This document shows positions 45,817-54,491 of a stretch of 64,000 nucleotides of DNA, one piece after another. Numbering within the stretch: the stretch's first letter is position 1; each line of letters opens with the position of its first letter. The stretch comes from Pseudoalteromonas sp. '520P1 No. 423'. GTDB taxonomy: Bacteria; Pseudomonadota; Gammaproteobacteria; Enterobacterales; Alteromonadaceae. The stretch lies in contig NZ_BBZB01000002.1 of NCBI RefSeq assembly GCF_001269985.1, positions 806,001 to 870,000 of the forward strand. The letters run 5' to 3'. The notes under the pieces were generated by a model that was not told where the DNA came from, ran no database searches, and saw nothing but the letters and a program-made list of their open reading frames with translations. The translations under genes and the position numbers were made by a program.

Positions 45817-48792
45817 TTAGAAAGTATATCGTGCAGTTAAAGACATGTATCGTGATGCTAAGCGGCGATTTGTTGTGCCCCATTCAGCATTAACAGCGTT
45901 ACTATCTGAGTTAGCTTGATGTTTTTGGATATAAGAAGTCGCAGTATCTTCATTAAATAAGTTATAGATAGATGCTTTAAGACTTAAATTACCATCAAAC
46001 ATTTCTGTTTGGTAAAGTAATGATAAATCAATTTCTTTAGTCCAAGGCGTACGGCCAGCTGAACCACGTGGTGCAGGCTTACCATCAGCATCATAGAAAG
46101 AGGCATCATCATAGTAATAACTGATACAAGAATCCCAGATATTACCTTCAGCACAACGACCTTCATCAAATGGATGCCAGCTTAATTTACTTACAGGTGT
46201 ACCTGAGTTTATGCGACTTGCAAAACCTAAAGATAAATCTTCCGTGATACGGTATGAACCACTTACTTTAAATGAATGGCGTCGATCATTTGGTAAATCA
46301 CCACTACTGTGATCCATTAGATCGCCGTAATCATATGATGTAGTCCAACCTGGATCTGCTTGACCATTATCCGTTTTAACTAAACCTTCAGTATTACCCC
46401 AGCTGTGTGACCAAGTGTATGAAGAGTTAATTGTTAAGTCTTCTGTTACAGAACCATCTAAAGTAAATTCAAGAGAGCCATATTTTCTTTTTGGTGCTGG
46501 CAAATCTAATTCAGCTGCCGAGATATTGATGTTTTCTGGTGTACCGTCTTGGTCAAAGTCATAAACCATATTTAAATCAGCACCAGGATTTAGTAATACA
46601 TAATAACCCCATTGACCAACTTCATCTGTTATACCATTTTCTTCAAACCATTTACGTAATACTGGACCTACATCTGTATCTTCTACAGAGCGTTTTAGTT
46701 CTCTGTAAGTAGCACGAACACCAAATGTCATATCACCATCAAATACTTCTTGTTGGTAACCTAAGGTAAATTCATCTGAATACATACTATCTAAGTTATC
46801 AGAAACAATTAGGTTAGGATCATCAATACCTGCTTGACGTACAAAAGTATCACGTAATGCACCACCGCGTGAGGGTGAACCATCAGCTAATAATATAGGT
46901 GTGCCATTTGCGTCTACATCGCCTAATTCATAATAACTTAACGTTTCTCTTTGTGTTGCACCTTGCTTGATATTCATATTGGCAGAAACAGGTTGGAAGT
47001 AGCGACCAAATGTTGCAAATACCTTAGCTGTGCCATCACCTGATACATCGTAAATTGCTTGTAAACGTGGTGCAATTTGGTTTTTGATATCTACATATTT
47101 ACGGCCATCAGATACTGTGTTTGAAATATTTGAAACACGCACACCTAAGTTAAGCACTAATTCGTCATTAACTTGCCATGAATCTTGTGCGTAAAGTGCC
47201 ATTGAAGATACTTTAGAATCTGTAAAAGTTGTACGAATACGTTGTTCTACATAATCTTCACCGCTTACTTGACCTGAACGGTCAGCTTCACCAGCAGTTG
47301 CAATTGTCCACCAACCTTTCGCATCACCCGCACCATTTTGTGTTTCAGCGTAGTTAACATCAATATCGTAACTGTCTAAACCAAATTTTAATGAGTGATC
47401 TTCAAGATCCCAATTTAAATCTATACGGAATTGATCACGAACATAAGTGCCATCAGTAATAGTACTTGAAGTATGATCACTTAATGTTACTGTTGAACCA
47501 CTGCGTTCGTCATAAACTGAAGGTAACGGGCTCGTTGCGCTGTTATAATCTTTTTCTTTTGTTCTACCGGCTATCACATCAATCGAAATATCATCGGTTA
47601 ATAAACCTGTATATTTAACGCCAAATACTTGGCCACCAGATTTTGTTTTATAATCGCCTTTATATTCACCGCGATCACTTGTTAGCGATTCATAACCATA
47701 AGTTTGTCCAGAACCATTATTTTCAAAGTTAATACCAGTAAATTCAACAGAATGGTTGTCATTTATATAATAGTCTAATTTTGCAAACCACTGATCTGAA
47801 TCATCACTGCCATCATTTAATGTGGTTGTTTTAGCATTTTCATAATTATCTCTCTGCGGAGAAAATAAAGCATAAGCAAATAATTTATCGTCAATTAATG
47901 CGCCGCTTGCCCATATTCTTGCTTCATTGTAAGTTTCTTTATCATCTTCACTGGCACCGTAACCTGCAACAGTGCCATCAGATAACATTAAGTTACTATG
48001 TTGGCTTCTTGCAAAGTCAGGATCTGTTCTTAACTGCATACCAAATTCAAACTCATTACTACCTGATTTTGAAATAGCATTAACAATACCACCCATCGCG
48101 CCACCAAATTCAGGTTCAACACCACCATTTTTGATTTCAGTTTGTGCAATTGCTTCAAATGGTAAATCAAGAGAACCGATACCACGACGGATAGAAGTAA
48201 CATTTAGACCATTAAGGTAATAACCGTTCTCAGCTGAAGATGCGCCACCAATACTTGCTGCATCGAATTCTGAGTTCGCGCCAGCACCTGGTGATAATAA
48301 AGCGATATTTTCAAAACCGTTATCAACCGGTAAATAGGCTAACTCATCACTTGTAACTGTAATTCCACCCGTTGAAGATGATGTATTTACTCTTGATATT
48401 TTACTACCTGATACTGCTATGCGCTCAATATCAGTACCATTTTGTACTAATAAACCGTTGTAAATGAAATCAGAACCAATTTTTACATGAACGTCTTGTT
48501 CTTGTAGTAGTTGATAGCCATCTTTTTCAATTGACATCGTCCAATGACCAATCGGTAACTTTCTTAAAACATAACTACCATCTTGATCGACTGTTATTTT
48601 TCGAGTTATGCCTTTGCCTTTATGTTTTAAAGTAATAACGGCGCCTGCTGCCATTTGATTATTACTTGTATTAACAATGCCTTGAACAACACCATTAAAT
48701 GCGTCAGCAGCTAATGACGATAACGAACTCACCGATAACACTGCTGCCACAGCAAGTGCTGCTGCTTTTATTTTTAAATTATTATTTTTCAT
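45817..48792 (-). CDS. TonB-dependent outer-membrane receptor with carboxypeptidase-like N-terminal domain (Oar-like)
   Basis: This 991-residue protein has a signal peptide (about residues 1-29, ending SSLAADA), a carboxypeptidase-regulatory-like domain (about 33-110, GVVQGIVNTSNNQMAAGAVITLKHKG), a plug domain (GGITVTSDELAYLPVDNGFENIALLSPG, GGVEPEFGGAMGGIVNAISKSGSNEFEF) and a long beta-barrel ending in RYTF with a C-terminal Phe, the outer-membrane insertion signal. This layout matches Oar-type receptors, which import large substrates such as peptides or glycans; the substrate is unknown. AGGGAAGC precedes the ATG. A perfect 32-bp palindrome lies 26 bases upstream of the start codon, so a dedicated repressor is likely. 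Confidence 0.9.
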   Translation of the reverse strand: MKNNNLKIKAAALAVAAVLSVSSLSSLAADAFNGVVQGIVNTSNNQMAAGAVITLKHKGKGITRKITVDQDGSYVLRKLPIGHWTMSIEKDGYQLLQEQDVHVKIGSDFIYNGLLVQNGTDIERIAVSGSKISRVNTSSSTGGITVTSDELAYLPVDNGFENIALLSPGAGANSEFDAASIGGASSAENGYYLNGLNVTSIRRGIGSLDLPFEAIAQTEIKNGGVEPEFGGAMGGIVNAISKSGSNEFEFGMQLRTDPDFARSQHSNLMLSDGTVAGYGASEDDKETYNEARIWASGALIDDKLFAYALFSPQRDNYENAKTTTLNDGSDDSDQWFAKLDYYINDNHSVEFTGINFENNGSGQTYGYESLTSDRGEYKGDYKTKSGGQVFGVKYTGLLTDDISIDVIAGRTKEKDYNSATSPLPSVYDERSGSTVTLSDHTSSTITDGTYVRDQFRIDLNWDLEDHSLKFGLDSYDIDVNYAETQNGAGDAKGWWTIATAGEADRSGQVSGEDYVEQRIRTTFTDSKVSSMALYAQDSWQVNDELVLNLGVRVSNISNTVSDGRKYVDIKNQIAPRLQAIYDVSGDGTAKVFATFGRYFQPVSANMNIKQGATQRETLSYYELGDVDANGTPILLADGSPSRGGALRDTFVRQAGIDDPNLIVSDNLDSMYSDEFTLGYQQEVFDGDMTFGVRATYRELKRSVEDTDVGPVLRKWFEENGITDEVGQWGYYVLLNPGADLNMVYDFDQDGTPENINISAAELDLPAPKRKYGSLEFTLDGSVTEDLTINSSYTWSHSWGNTEGLVKTDNGQADPGWTTSYDYGDLMDHSSGDLPNDRRHSFKVSGSYRITEDLSLGFASRINSGTPVSKLSWHPFDEGRCAEGNIWDSCISYYYDDASFYDADGKPAPRGSAGRTPWTKEIDLSLLYQTEMFDGNLSLKASIYNLFNEDTATSYIQKHQANSDSNAVNAEWGTTNRRLASRYMSLTARYTF

Positions 48793-49207
48793 TTTAAGCT
48801 TCCCTAAAGCTAATTAGTATTTAGATATATTGTATACAATATATCTAAATGTGAATATATGTTACTAAGTGGTAACATGTAAAGCTTTTTTGTATATTTT
48901 TTGAAACGCTAAACTAAAATAAATGACTAAATGGGGACGTGTAAAACTATATGAATAGACTATTTAATATGCATGAATATTGCCTGTTAATAGTGTGTAA
49001 TTCAGACTGTTTCAGAATGCAATTTAATCAATTTTGGGTATTAATTTCTTTGTTACTTTATTTTCTTTAAAAATCAGTTTTTTTATTAAAGTATTTAATA
49101 TTTGTAACGATAACACCTAGTATGTTTATAGTGACAAATGTATTATACTTGTAACAAATTAATACGTTTACACTGGTTTTTAAGCCCTAACATTGCAAGA
49201 GAGTATT
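48793..49207. other. Divergent intergenic region between TonB receptor and EPS genes
   Basis: The gap carries the 32-bp palindrome at 48819-48850 next to the receptor gene; otherwise it is AT-rich. Promoters for both directions must lie here. I see no RNA gene. Confidence 0.5.
48819..48850. promoter_or_regulatory. Perfect 32-bp palindrome, candidate operator of the TonB receptor
   Basis: The left arm ATTTAGATATATTGTA is followed directly by its exact reverse complement, with no spacer. The centre TTGTATACAA resembles operators of GntR-type regulators. It begins 26 bases upstream of the receptor ATG, where a bound repressor would block transcription. No regulator gene is adjacent. Confidence 0.7.
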
Positions 49208-50353
49208 TTGAAGTTATTCGCAGCATGTAGTATTTGGCTTTTACTGATAAGTAGTTTTGTCCAAGCAAATGTGGTTTGGGATAAGGAAATCAATGAATTT
49301 AAGACTTCTTTTTCATTAGAGCACACAGATAATTTATATAATCAAACCTCAAATCAAGTGTCTGATAGTGCGGGGCGCCTCAGTGCAAATTATAAACTTT
49401 TAAGATTATTTGAAGGTTTTGCTGTATCTCTTCCTATTATGCTAAATCAAAAATCTTATTTAGAGCAGTCACAACTCAATGCTGTAGGATATTCTGTTTC
49501 ACCTAATATACATTTCTTTTTATTAGAACAAGCTTCAGCTGATTTATTATTGAATAAATCAAAAAATGAAACTTTGTCAGGTCAAGAAGGAGCTGAGTTT
49601 GTAGATCAACCTGCATCTTTGATTACATTAAAAAATGATTTAGCTAAAATAGATTTAAATATTGGTCGAGATCATAAAAGTCAATTTTTAAATATAAGCC
49701 TTAGCTATAATCAAAGTGAACAAGGCATAAGTAGGTCTCAGTTAAGTCAAAATGAAACAAAAGCAATTTCGTCAACATACGGTCATCAGATCTCAGAAGA
49801 CACCCACTTATTAGCCAATGTAAAATTAAGCCAAGGTAAACGCGCAGATAAAAATACTGACTTACAAGAGTTTGGAGCGGGTTTGAAAACTTTGGTAGGC
49901 GGTTCACATAACCTAAGTTTTATAGCAGGTATATTTAAGCGTGAAGGTGACTCAAGTAATGATGGGTATTATTGGCTAGCATCGGATAAATGGAGCATAT
50001 CAGAACAAAACCATGTAAACATTTCTACTTCTCAGCGTTCCGAAATTTCATTCTCTAACGATACTTTGACTCAATTAAATACAGATTATCAATTAAATTG
50101 GTCGCATAAGTTATCTAAAACGCATTTGTTAAGTCTTATGTTGAAAAAACAAAAGAAAAGTTTTGAACAAACTTTTCGAGAATATAATAAAAACCTAGTG
50201 TCATTATCTTGGTCTTGGCGTGTTATTTCAGGAATGCAGCTTAATTCAAATGTACAGTTTCATAAAATAACAGACGCTCAATCAAGAAATGACAATAGAA
50301 AAATTAAGATAAATCAAACTAGCTTAAATATGGAGTTAGCATACACATGGTAA
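49208..50353 (+). CDS. Putative outer-membrane beta-barrel protein of polysaccharide export locus
   Basis: TTG 49208 is preferred: AAGAGAG lies upstream and the protein then begins MKLFAACSIWLLLISSFVQA, a signal peptide. The earlier in-frame TTG 49193 is possible. The product has about 381 residues of alternating polar and aromatic strands (FKTSFSLEHTDNLYNQ, YQLNWSHKLSKTHLLSLMLKKQKK), ending in LNMELAYTW with a terminal Trp, fitting an outer-membrane barrel. No specific family is recognised. It overlaps the next gene by 7 bases, so it belongs to the exopolysaccharide unit and could help secretion across the outer membrane. Confidence 0.72.
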   Translation: MKLFAACSIWLLLISSFVQANVVWDKEINEFKTSFSLEHTDNLYNQTSNQVSDSAGRLSANYKLLRLFEGFAVSLPIMLNQKSYLEQSQLNAVGYSVSPNIHFFLLEQASADLLLNKSKNETLSGQEGAEFVDQPASLITLKNDLAKIDLNIGRDHKSQFLNISLSYNQSEQGISRSQLSQNETKAISSTYGHQISEDTHLLANVKLSQGKRADKNTDLQEFGAGLKTLVGGSHNLSFIAGIFKREGDSSNDGYYWLASDKWSISEQNHVNISTSQRSEISFSNDTLTQLNTDYQLNWSHKLSKTHLLSLMLKKQKKSFEQTFREYNKNLVSLSWSWRVISGMQLNSNVQFHKITDAQSRNDNRKIKINQTSLNMELAYTW

Positions 50354-50868
50354 AATTTAGTCTGATAATTTTTATATGTAGCCTTGTATTTCCAGCTTAT
50401 AGTTTAGGTATATCGCAAGGGTATGAATTTGGTCCGGGTGATAGCTTATCTATATCTGTATATCAAGAGAGTGATTTGGCTTATTCGGGGCAAATTAGCC
50501 AACAAGGGTTAGTTGATTTACCGCTTCTTGGTAGTGTTAATTTGAGTGGGTTGACACAAAAAGAAGCCAAATCTCATCTAGAGGGATTATTAAAAGACGG
50601 TTATTTAGTGTCACCGAGTGTTTCTATTCAAGTTTCAAGTTATCGTCCTTTTTTTATTTATGGAGAAGTGCGTAATCCTGGAAGTTATAAATATCAGCCT
50701 GATATCACATTGGAGCAAGTTATCGCACTTTCTGGTGGATTAAAAGACAGGGCATCGCGTAAAACATGGACAATTCAAAGAGGGATCGATAAGTCGACCT
50801 TTCTAGCAAAATCTTCAACAATTATTTTGCCTGGTGACGTGATCAAAATAGAAAAGAGTTTCTTTTAA
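50347..50868 (+). CDS. Polysaccharide export protein (Wza-like, Poly_export/SLBB)
   Basis: This 173-residue protein has a signal peptide (MVKFSLIIFICSLVFPAYS) without a lipobox Cys, a Poly_export domain (YEFGPGDSLSISVYQESDLAYSGQISQQGLVDLPLLG) and one SLBB domain (FFIYGEVRNPGSYKYQPDITLEQVIALSGG). It would form part of the periplasmic/outer-membrane conduit for exopolysaccharide. It is short compared with Wza (about 380 residues), since the extra SLBB repeat and C-terminal helix are absent; the upstream barrel gene may compensate. Confidence 0.87.
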   Translation: MVKFSLIIFICSLVFPAYSLGISQGYEFGPGDSLSISVYQESDLAYSGQISQQGLVDLPLLGSVNLSGLTQKEAKSHLEGLLKDGYLVSPSVSIQVSSYRPFFIYGEVRNPGSYKYQPDITLEQVIALSGGLKDRASRKTWTIQRGIDKSTFLAKSSTIILPGDVIKIEKSFF

Positions 50869-50871
50869 TTT

Positions 50872-52938
50872 ATGGTTCAACAAGAAGCTAACTTTAAACC
50901 CATAGATGACGAAATAGATCTGGCTGATCTAATTTCGCTTTTTTGGATGAAAAAGTGGTTTATCTTAGTTGTCACATCCTCGGTATTTTTAACTGGCCTT
51001 GTTGTTATTGATAAAATGCCTGAAGTATATAGTTCTTCAACAACAATTATGGTTAAAGGTGAAAAAGCCAGTAATCCTCTTCAATCTTTGATGTCAGGTG
51101 TTTCTTCATCTAATGAAGAATTAGATACAACAATCAAGTTATTAAAATCAAAACAATTTGCAAAAGAAATTATATCGCGATTAGAAGATACTTCATCTTT
51201 ATTACATACTGCAAAAAAACAAAAGTGGGATGAATTTCAACTTCAGAAAAATTTAAAAATTACTACTGTCTCTAAAACTAATATGTTGGAAATTGCTTAT
51301 GAAAGTGAGTTTCCACAATTTACGGCATTAGTTGTTAATACCATAGCAAATAATTTTGTTAGCTATCAAGCAAATTTGATGCGTCATGATAATGAAAAAA
51401 GTGGTGATTGGATCAATTCTAAAATAGAAGATGTTAAAAACAAATTACTTGAAGAAGAAGATAACCTAAAGCAATACCGTACAGAAAATAATGTTGTGGA
51501 TATAACAAGCTTAGTTGAGTTATCTAAGTTAGAAATTAGCCAATTATATAAAGAGTTAAGATTACTAAAGCTCGAACAAGAAAAGTTAAAACGTATAGAT
51601 GATAAAATACAATCAGCGAAAGGCACACAAGGACATATTATGAACATTTTTGAAATTGCTAATTCAAAAATGATCCGAGCATTAACGCAACAAGAATCAA
51701 CTCAGCAAGCTCAGCTATCACAAATTAAACTCAGATATTTACATAAACATCCAAAATATCAATATATTGAAAATAAAATTTTAGATACACAAGAACAAAT
51801 AAAATCTGAAATTAACACTGTTATTAATAAATATGCTATTAGAATGAAAGAAGTTCAGCATTTAATAGACTCAATTCAACTAAAGTTAAAAGATGCCAAT
51901 GCAAAATTAGAACAAGCGATCACTAAAAGAATTAACTTTGATAAAATTAAAAGAAATATAGATGCCAATATCACTTTATTAGCAACAATAACCGCTAAAC
52001 AAAAAGAAGCTGAGCTATTAAATGATATTAATAGAGGCGGAGGGATAATCGTTGTTGATCCTGCAGTGATACCTAAACACCCAATTAAACCTAAAAAAGC
52101 TTTATTAGCAGTATTATCTTTAGTTATGGGTTTTATGCTTTCTGTATTACTTGTTGTGATTTTACATTTCTTTGCTGATGCACATCGTAAATTTAGGCAA
52201 ATTGCACATCATTACGGTTATAAAGTTATTGGCGAGGTCCCAAAAGTACGACGTCGCGGTAAAAATAAGTCTCTACCAATTATTTCTGGTAATGGTAAGC
52301 AGTTTGATATTTATGAAGAATGTATTCGATCAATTCGTACTAAAATTTCTTTAGATAGAGAGCTTAACAAACAAAAATTAATCGCTATCAGCTCTTTAAC
52401 ACCTAATGAAGGTAAATCAAGTACCTGCTTACAATTAGCTAAATCATTTTCAGAATTAGAGAAGGTAATTATTATTGATGCGGATTTAAGGGACCCTTCA
52501 ATTGCCGTTGCGCTTAATGAACCCAGGCACAGGCCCGGCTTAACAAATTTATTAGCACAAACTCATAGTTTTGATGAGTGTATTTTTAAAGATGAAAATA
52601 TTAATGTAGATGTATTAGCTTCAGGTCTTAGACCAATGAATCCATTACTATTCTTATCTATGAAACGGTTTGAGAATCTGCTGATAGCGCTGCAAAATAA
52701 ATATGATCGCGTGATATTAGAGTGTCCGCCTATTTTGTCGGTCAGTGATGCGCTTATGATAAGTAAACATGTGGGTGGTTTAACACTTGTTGTTGATATT
52801 CAAAAAAATTCAGTGGCTAAACTTAACCATGATTTAGAGCTATTAAACCAATCTGATACTAAAATTAATGGTGTAATATTAAACCGTGTAAAATATGATA
52901 AACAAAATTATTATTATGGTTCAACAAAAAGAGCTTAA
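50872..52938 (+). CDS. Polysaccharide co-polymerase with BY-type tyrosine kinase domain (Wzc/ExoP-like)
   Basis: This 688-residue inner-membrane protein has an N-terminal Wzz domain with TM1 near 27-46, long periplasmic coiled coils (about 180-390), and TM2 near 410-430 preceded by the PKHPIKPKKA-like Pro-rich motif. The cytoplasmic kinase has Walker A LTPNEGKSST (about residue 512-520), Walker A' VIIIDADLRDPS and a Walker B region VILECPPIL, where the usual Asp is Glu. The C-terminal QNYYYG tail gives the tyrosine cluster for autophosphorylation. It controls chain length of exopolysaccharide. It starts 3 bases after the export gene. No glycosyltransferase genes follow. Confidence 0.9.
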   Translation: MVQQEANFKPIDDEIDLADLISLFWMKKWFILVVTSSVFLTGLVVIDKMPEVYSSSTTIMVKGEKASNPLQSLMSGVSSSNEELDTTIKLLKSKQFAKEIISRLEDTSSLLHTAKKQKWDEFQLQKNLKITTVSKTNMLEIAYESEFPQFTALVVNTIANNFVSYQANLMRHDNEKSGDWINSKIEDVKNKLLEEEDNLKQYRTENNVVDITSLVELSKLEISQLYKELRLLKLEQEKLKRIDDKIQSAKGTQGHIMNIFEIANSKMIRALTQQESTQQAQLSQIKLRYLHKHPKYQYIENKILDTQEQIKSEINTVINKYAIRMKEVQHLIDSIQLKLKDANAKLEQAITKRINFDKIKRNIDANITLLATITAKQKEAELLNDINRGGGIIVVDPAVIPKHPIKPKKALLAVLSLVMGFMLSVLLVVILHFFADAHRKFRQIAHHYGYKVIGEVPKVRRRGKNKSLPIISGNGKQFDIYEECIRSIRTKISLDRELNKQKLIAISSLTPNEGKSSTCLQLAKSFSELEKVIIIDADLRDPSIAVALNEPRHRPGLTNLLAQTHSFDECIFKDENINVDVLASGLRPMNPLLFLSMKRFENLLIALQNKYDRVILECPPILSVSDALMISKHVGGLTLVVDIQKNSVAKLNHDLELLNQSDTKINGVILNRVKYDKQNYYYGSTKRA

Positions 52939-53251
52939 TAAATCTTCAACAGTATATAAACAAAAACTGTTCTGGCAAGTCATTTAATCGATACCCTGTG
53001 GCAAAGTTACTACATATGGGGAAGTTGCTAGATTTGCAGGGTTACCTGGATTAGCACGTTTTATAGGCGCTACATAAATCATTACCTGAGGGTTCTAAAC
53101 TGCCTTGGCATCGCGTGTTAACGCACAATGGCGTATTTCATTTCCATTAGATAGCGAGAGCTATAAAACACAATTTGCATTACTTGTAGACGAAGGGATT
53201 CATTTTAATAATGAAAAAATTAATCTTAAACTCTATCTTTGGTGTCTTTAG
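52917..53251 (+). pseudogene. Decayed alkyltransferase-like (ATL) DNA repair gene
   Basis: Fragments in changing frames read FWQVI-stop, SIPCGKVTTYGEVARFAGLPGLARFIGAT-stop, LPEGSKLPWHRVLTHNGVF and FPLDSESYKTQFALLVDEG to LKLYLWCL-stop. Order and motifs match MGMT-fold ATL proteins, including PWHRV where true methyltransferases have PCHRV. At least one stop and two frameshifts inactivate it. The likely ATG (52917) overlaps the tyrosine kinase 3' end. Confidence 0.85.
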
Positions 53252-53390
53252 TTTTTTATCAGCGTAATATTTTCTAAAAAACTTCAAAAATTTTTAAACC
53301 TTTTCAATATCAGTTACGACTAAGTATGTATTAAAGATTTAAATCATGATTAATTTTGATTTAAATTCCTAGATTTTTAAAGGGGCTCCA

Positions 53391-53522
53391 ATGACAGATA
53401 TTACATATTTATTTATTTTACTCATGCTTCCAGTTGTAAGCATGGCGGGGTGTTACCTAGGGTTTGAGTTAACAAAAGCATTATTTTCCCGCGCATTTCC
53501 CTATTTTAGAGAAAATATGTAA
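53391..53522 (+). CDS. Small single-pass membrane protein (43 aa)
   Basis: ATG 53391 follows AAAGGGG with good spacing. The product begins MTDITYLFILLMLPVVSMAG, one hydrophobic segment, then FELTKALFSRAFPYFRENM, a basic-amphipathic tail. No family recognised. The ribosome-binding site and clean membrane topology support a real gene. It lies 113 bases before hup and may share its region but not clearly its transcript. Confidence 0.6.
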   Translation: MTDITYLFILLMLPVVSMAGCYLGFELTKALFSRAFPYFRENM

Positions 53523-53634
53523 TTTAATTATGTTTTTCATTAAAAAAGTTTACTTTAGCTATTGCTAACTCTTTAAAAATACATAAATATAGGTCCAACA
53601 AAAGCTTAAAATAATAAAGATAGGAATTCTAAAG

Positions 53635-53910
53635 ATGAACAAATCTCAATTAGTTGACAAAATCGCAGAAGATGCAGAAATTTCAAAAGCAGCAGCAAGT
53701 CGCGCGCTTGACGCATTTACTGGCGCTGTATCTGATTCTTTAAAAGAAGGTAATTCAGTTGCTTTAGTTGGTTTTGGTACATTCTCAGTAAAAGAGCGTG
53801 CAGCAAGAACGGGTCGTAATCCACAGACAGGTGCTGAAATCCAAATAGCAGCTGCTAATGTTCCTGGCTTCAAAGCCGGTAAAACATTAAAAGACACTGT
53901 TAACGCTTAA
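53635..53910 (+). CDS. hup: HU-family nucleoid DNA-binding protein
   Basis: The product has 91 residues, full length for HU. The signature [21 protein letters not shown] includes the RNPQTG beta-arm that inserts proline into the DNA minor groove. N-terminal [27 protein letters not shown] forms the dimer helices. HU bends and compacts DNA. The alpha/beta subunit type cannot be set with certainty (HupA-like start [11 protein letters not shown]). A ribosome-binding site AGGAAT precedes ATG and a terminator follows. Confidence 0.96.
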   Translation: MNKSQLVDKIAEDAEISKAAASRALDAFTGAVSDSLKEGNSVALVGFGTFSVKERAARTGRNPQTGAEIQIAAANVPGFKAGKTLKDTVNA

Positions 53911-53930
53911 TAATTAATTTATTAAATTTA

Positions 53931-53957
53931 AAAAGGCTTGATTATATCAAGCCTTTT
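53931..53957 (+). terminator. Rho-independent terminator after hup
   Basis: AAAAGGCTTG - ATTATAT - CAAGCCTTTTTTT is a 9-10 bp stem with loop and T-run. It is between convergent hup and ilvH and also carries the A-run needed for the opposite direction. Confidence 0.9.
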
Positions 53958-53990
53958 TTTGTCTTTATTTTGTGGGTTATACCAATTCTA

Positions 53991-54491
53991 TTAAGAAACC
54001 CGTAATGCTTTATCTCCTCGGTTTAAACCAAGTGCGCCAGATCTGACAACTTCAATAACATCCGTTTCATTTTTTAAAGAATCAATAAAAGAAGCGAGCT
54101 TTTCTGTACTACTTACCAACTGCAATGTATAAGTCGATTTTCCCATGTCTAGAATTGAACCTCCAAATACATCCGTAACACGCGTTACAGCAGCTCTTGC
54201 CTTTTCATTAGCCGCAGTTACTTTTATGAGTATTAATTCTCGCTCGATGTGACTGACTTCGGTTAAATCAATTATTTTTAATACATCTACAAGTTTATTA
54301 ACTTGTTTAGTAATTTGTTCTAGAATTTTTTCACTGCCTTGTGTTGTAATCGTAATTCTTGAAATTGATTTATCATCAGTGGTTCCGACAGTCAAACTAT
54401 CAATGTTATAAGCACGTTGTGAAAATAGTCCAATAATACGTGAAAGTGCACCTGGTTCATTTTCTAAAATAATGGATAAAATACGACGCAT
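53991..54491 (-). CDS. ilvH: Acetolactate synthase small (regulatory) subunit
   Basis: This 166-residue protein has an N-terminal ACT domain (RRILSIILENEPGALSRIIGLFSQRAYNIDSLTVG) that binds valine for feedback inhibition, and a C-terminal domain (ANEKARAAVTRVTDVFGGSILDMGKSTYTLQLVS). It regulates the large subunit encoded just upstream; its ATG overlaps the ilvI stop. Full length for IlvH. Confidence 0.97.
   Translation of the reverse strand: MRRILSIILENEPGALSRIIGLFSQRAYNIDSLTVGTTDDKSISRITITTQGSEKILEQITKQVNKLVDVLKIIDLTEVSHIERELILIKVTAANEKARAAVTRVTDVFGGSILDMGKSTYTLQLVSSTEKLASFIDSLKNETDVIEVVRSGALGLNRGDKALRVS

Noticed and set aside
53976..53999. ATACCAATT words at scattered sites as an attachment site or MITE
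   Set aside because: Such words recur in this kind of genome, but the copies here are short and lack flanking duplication.
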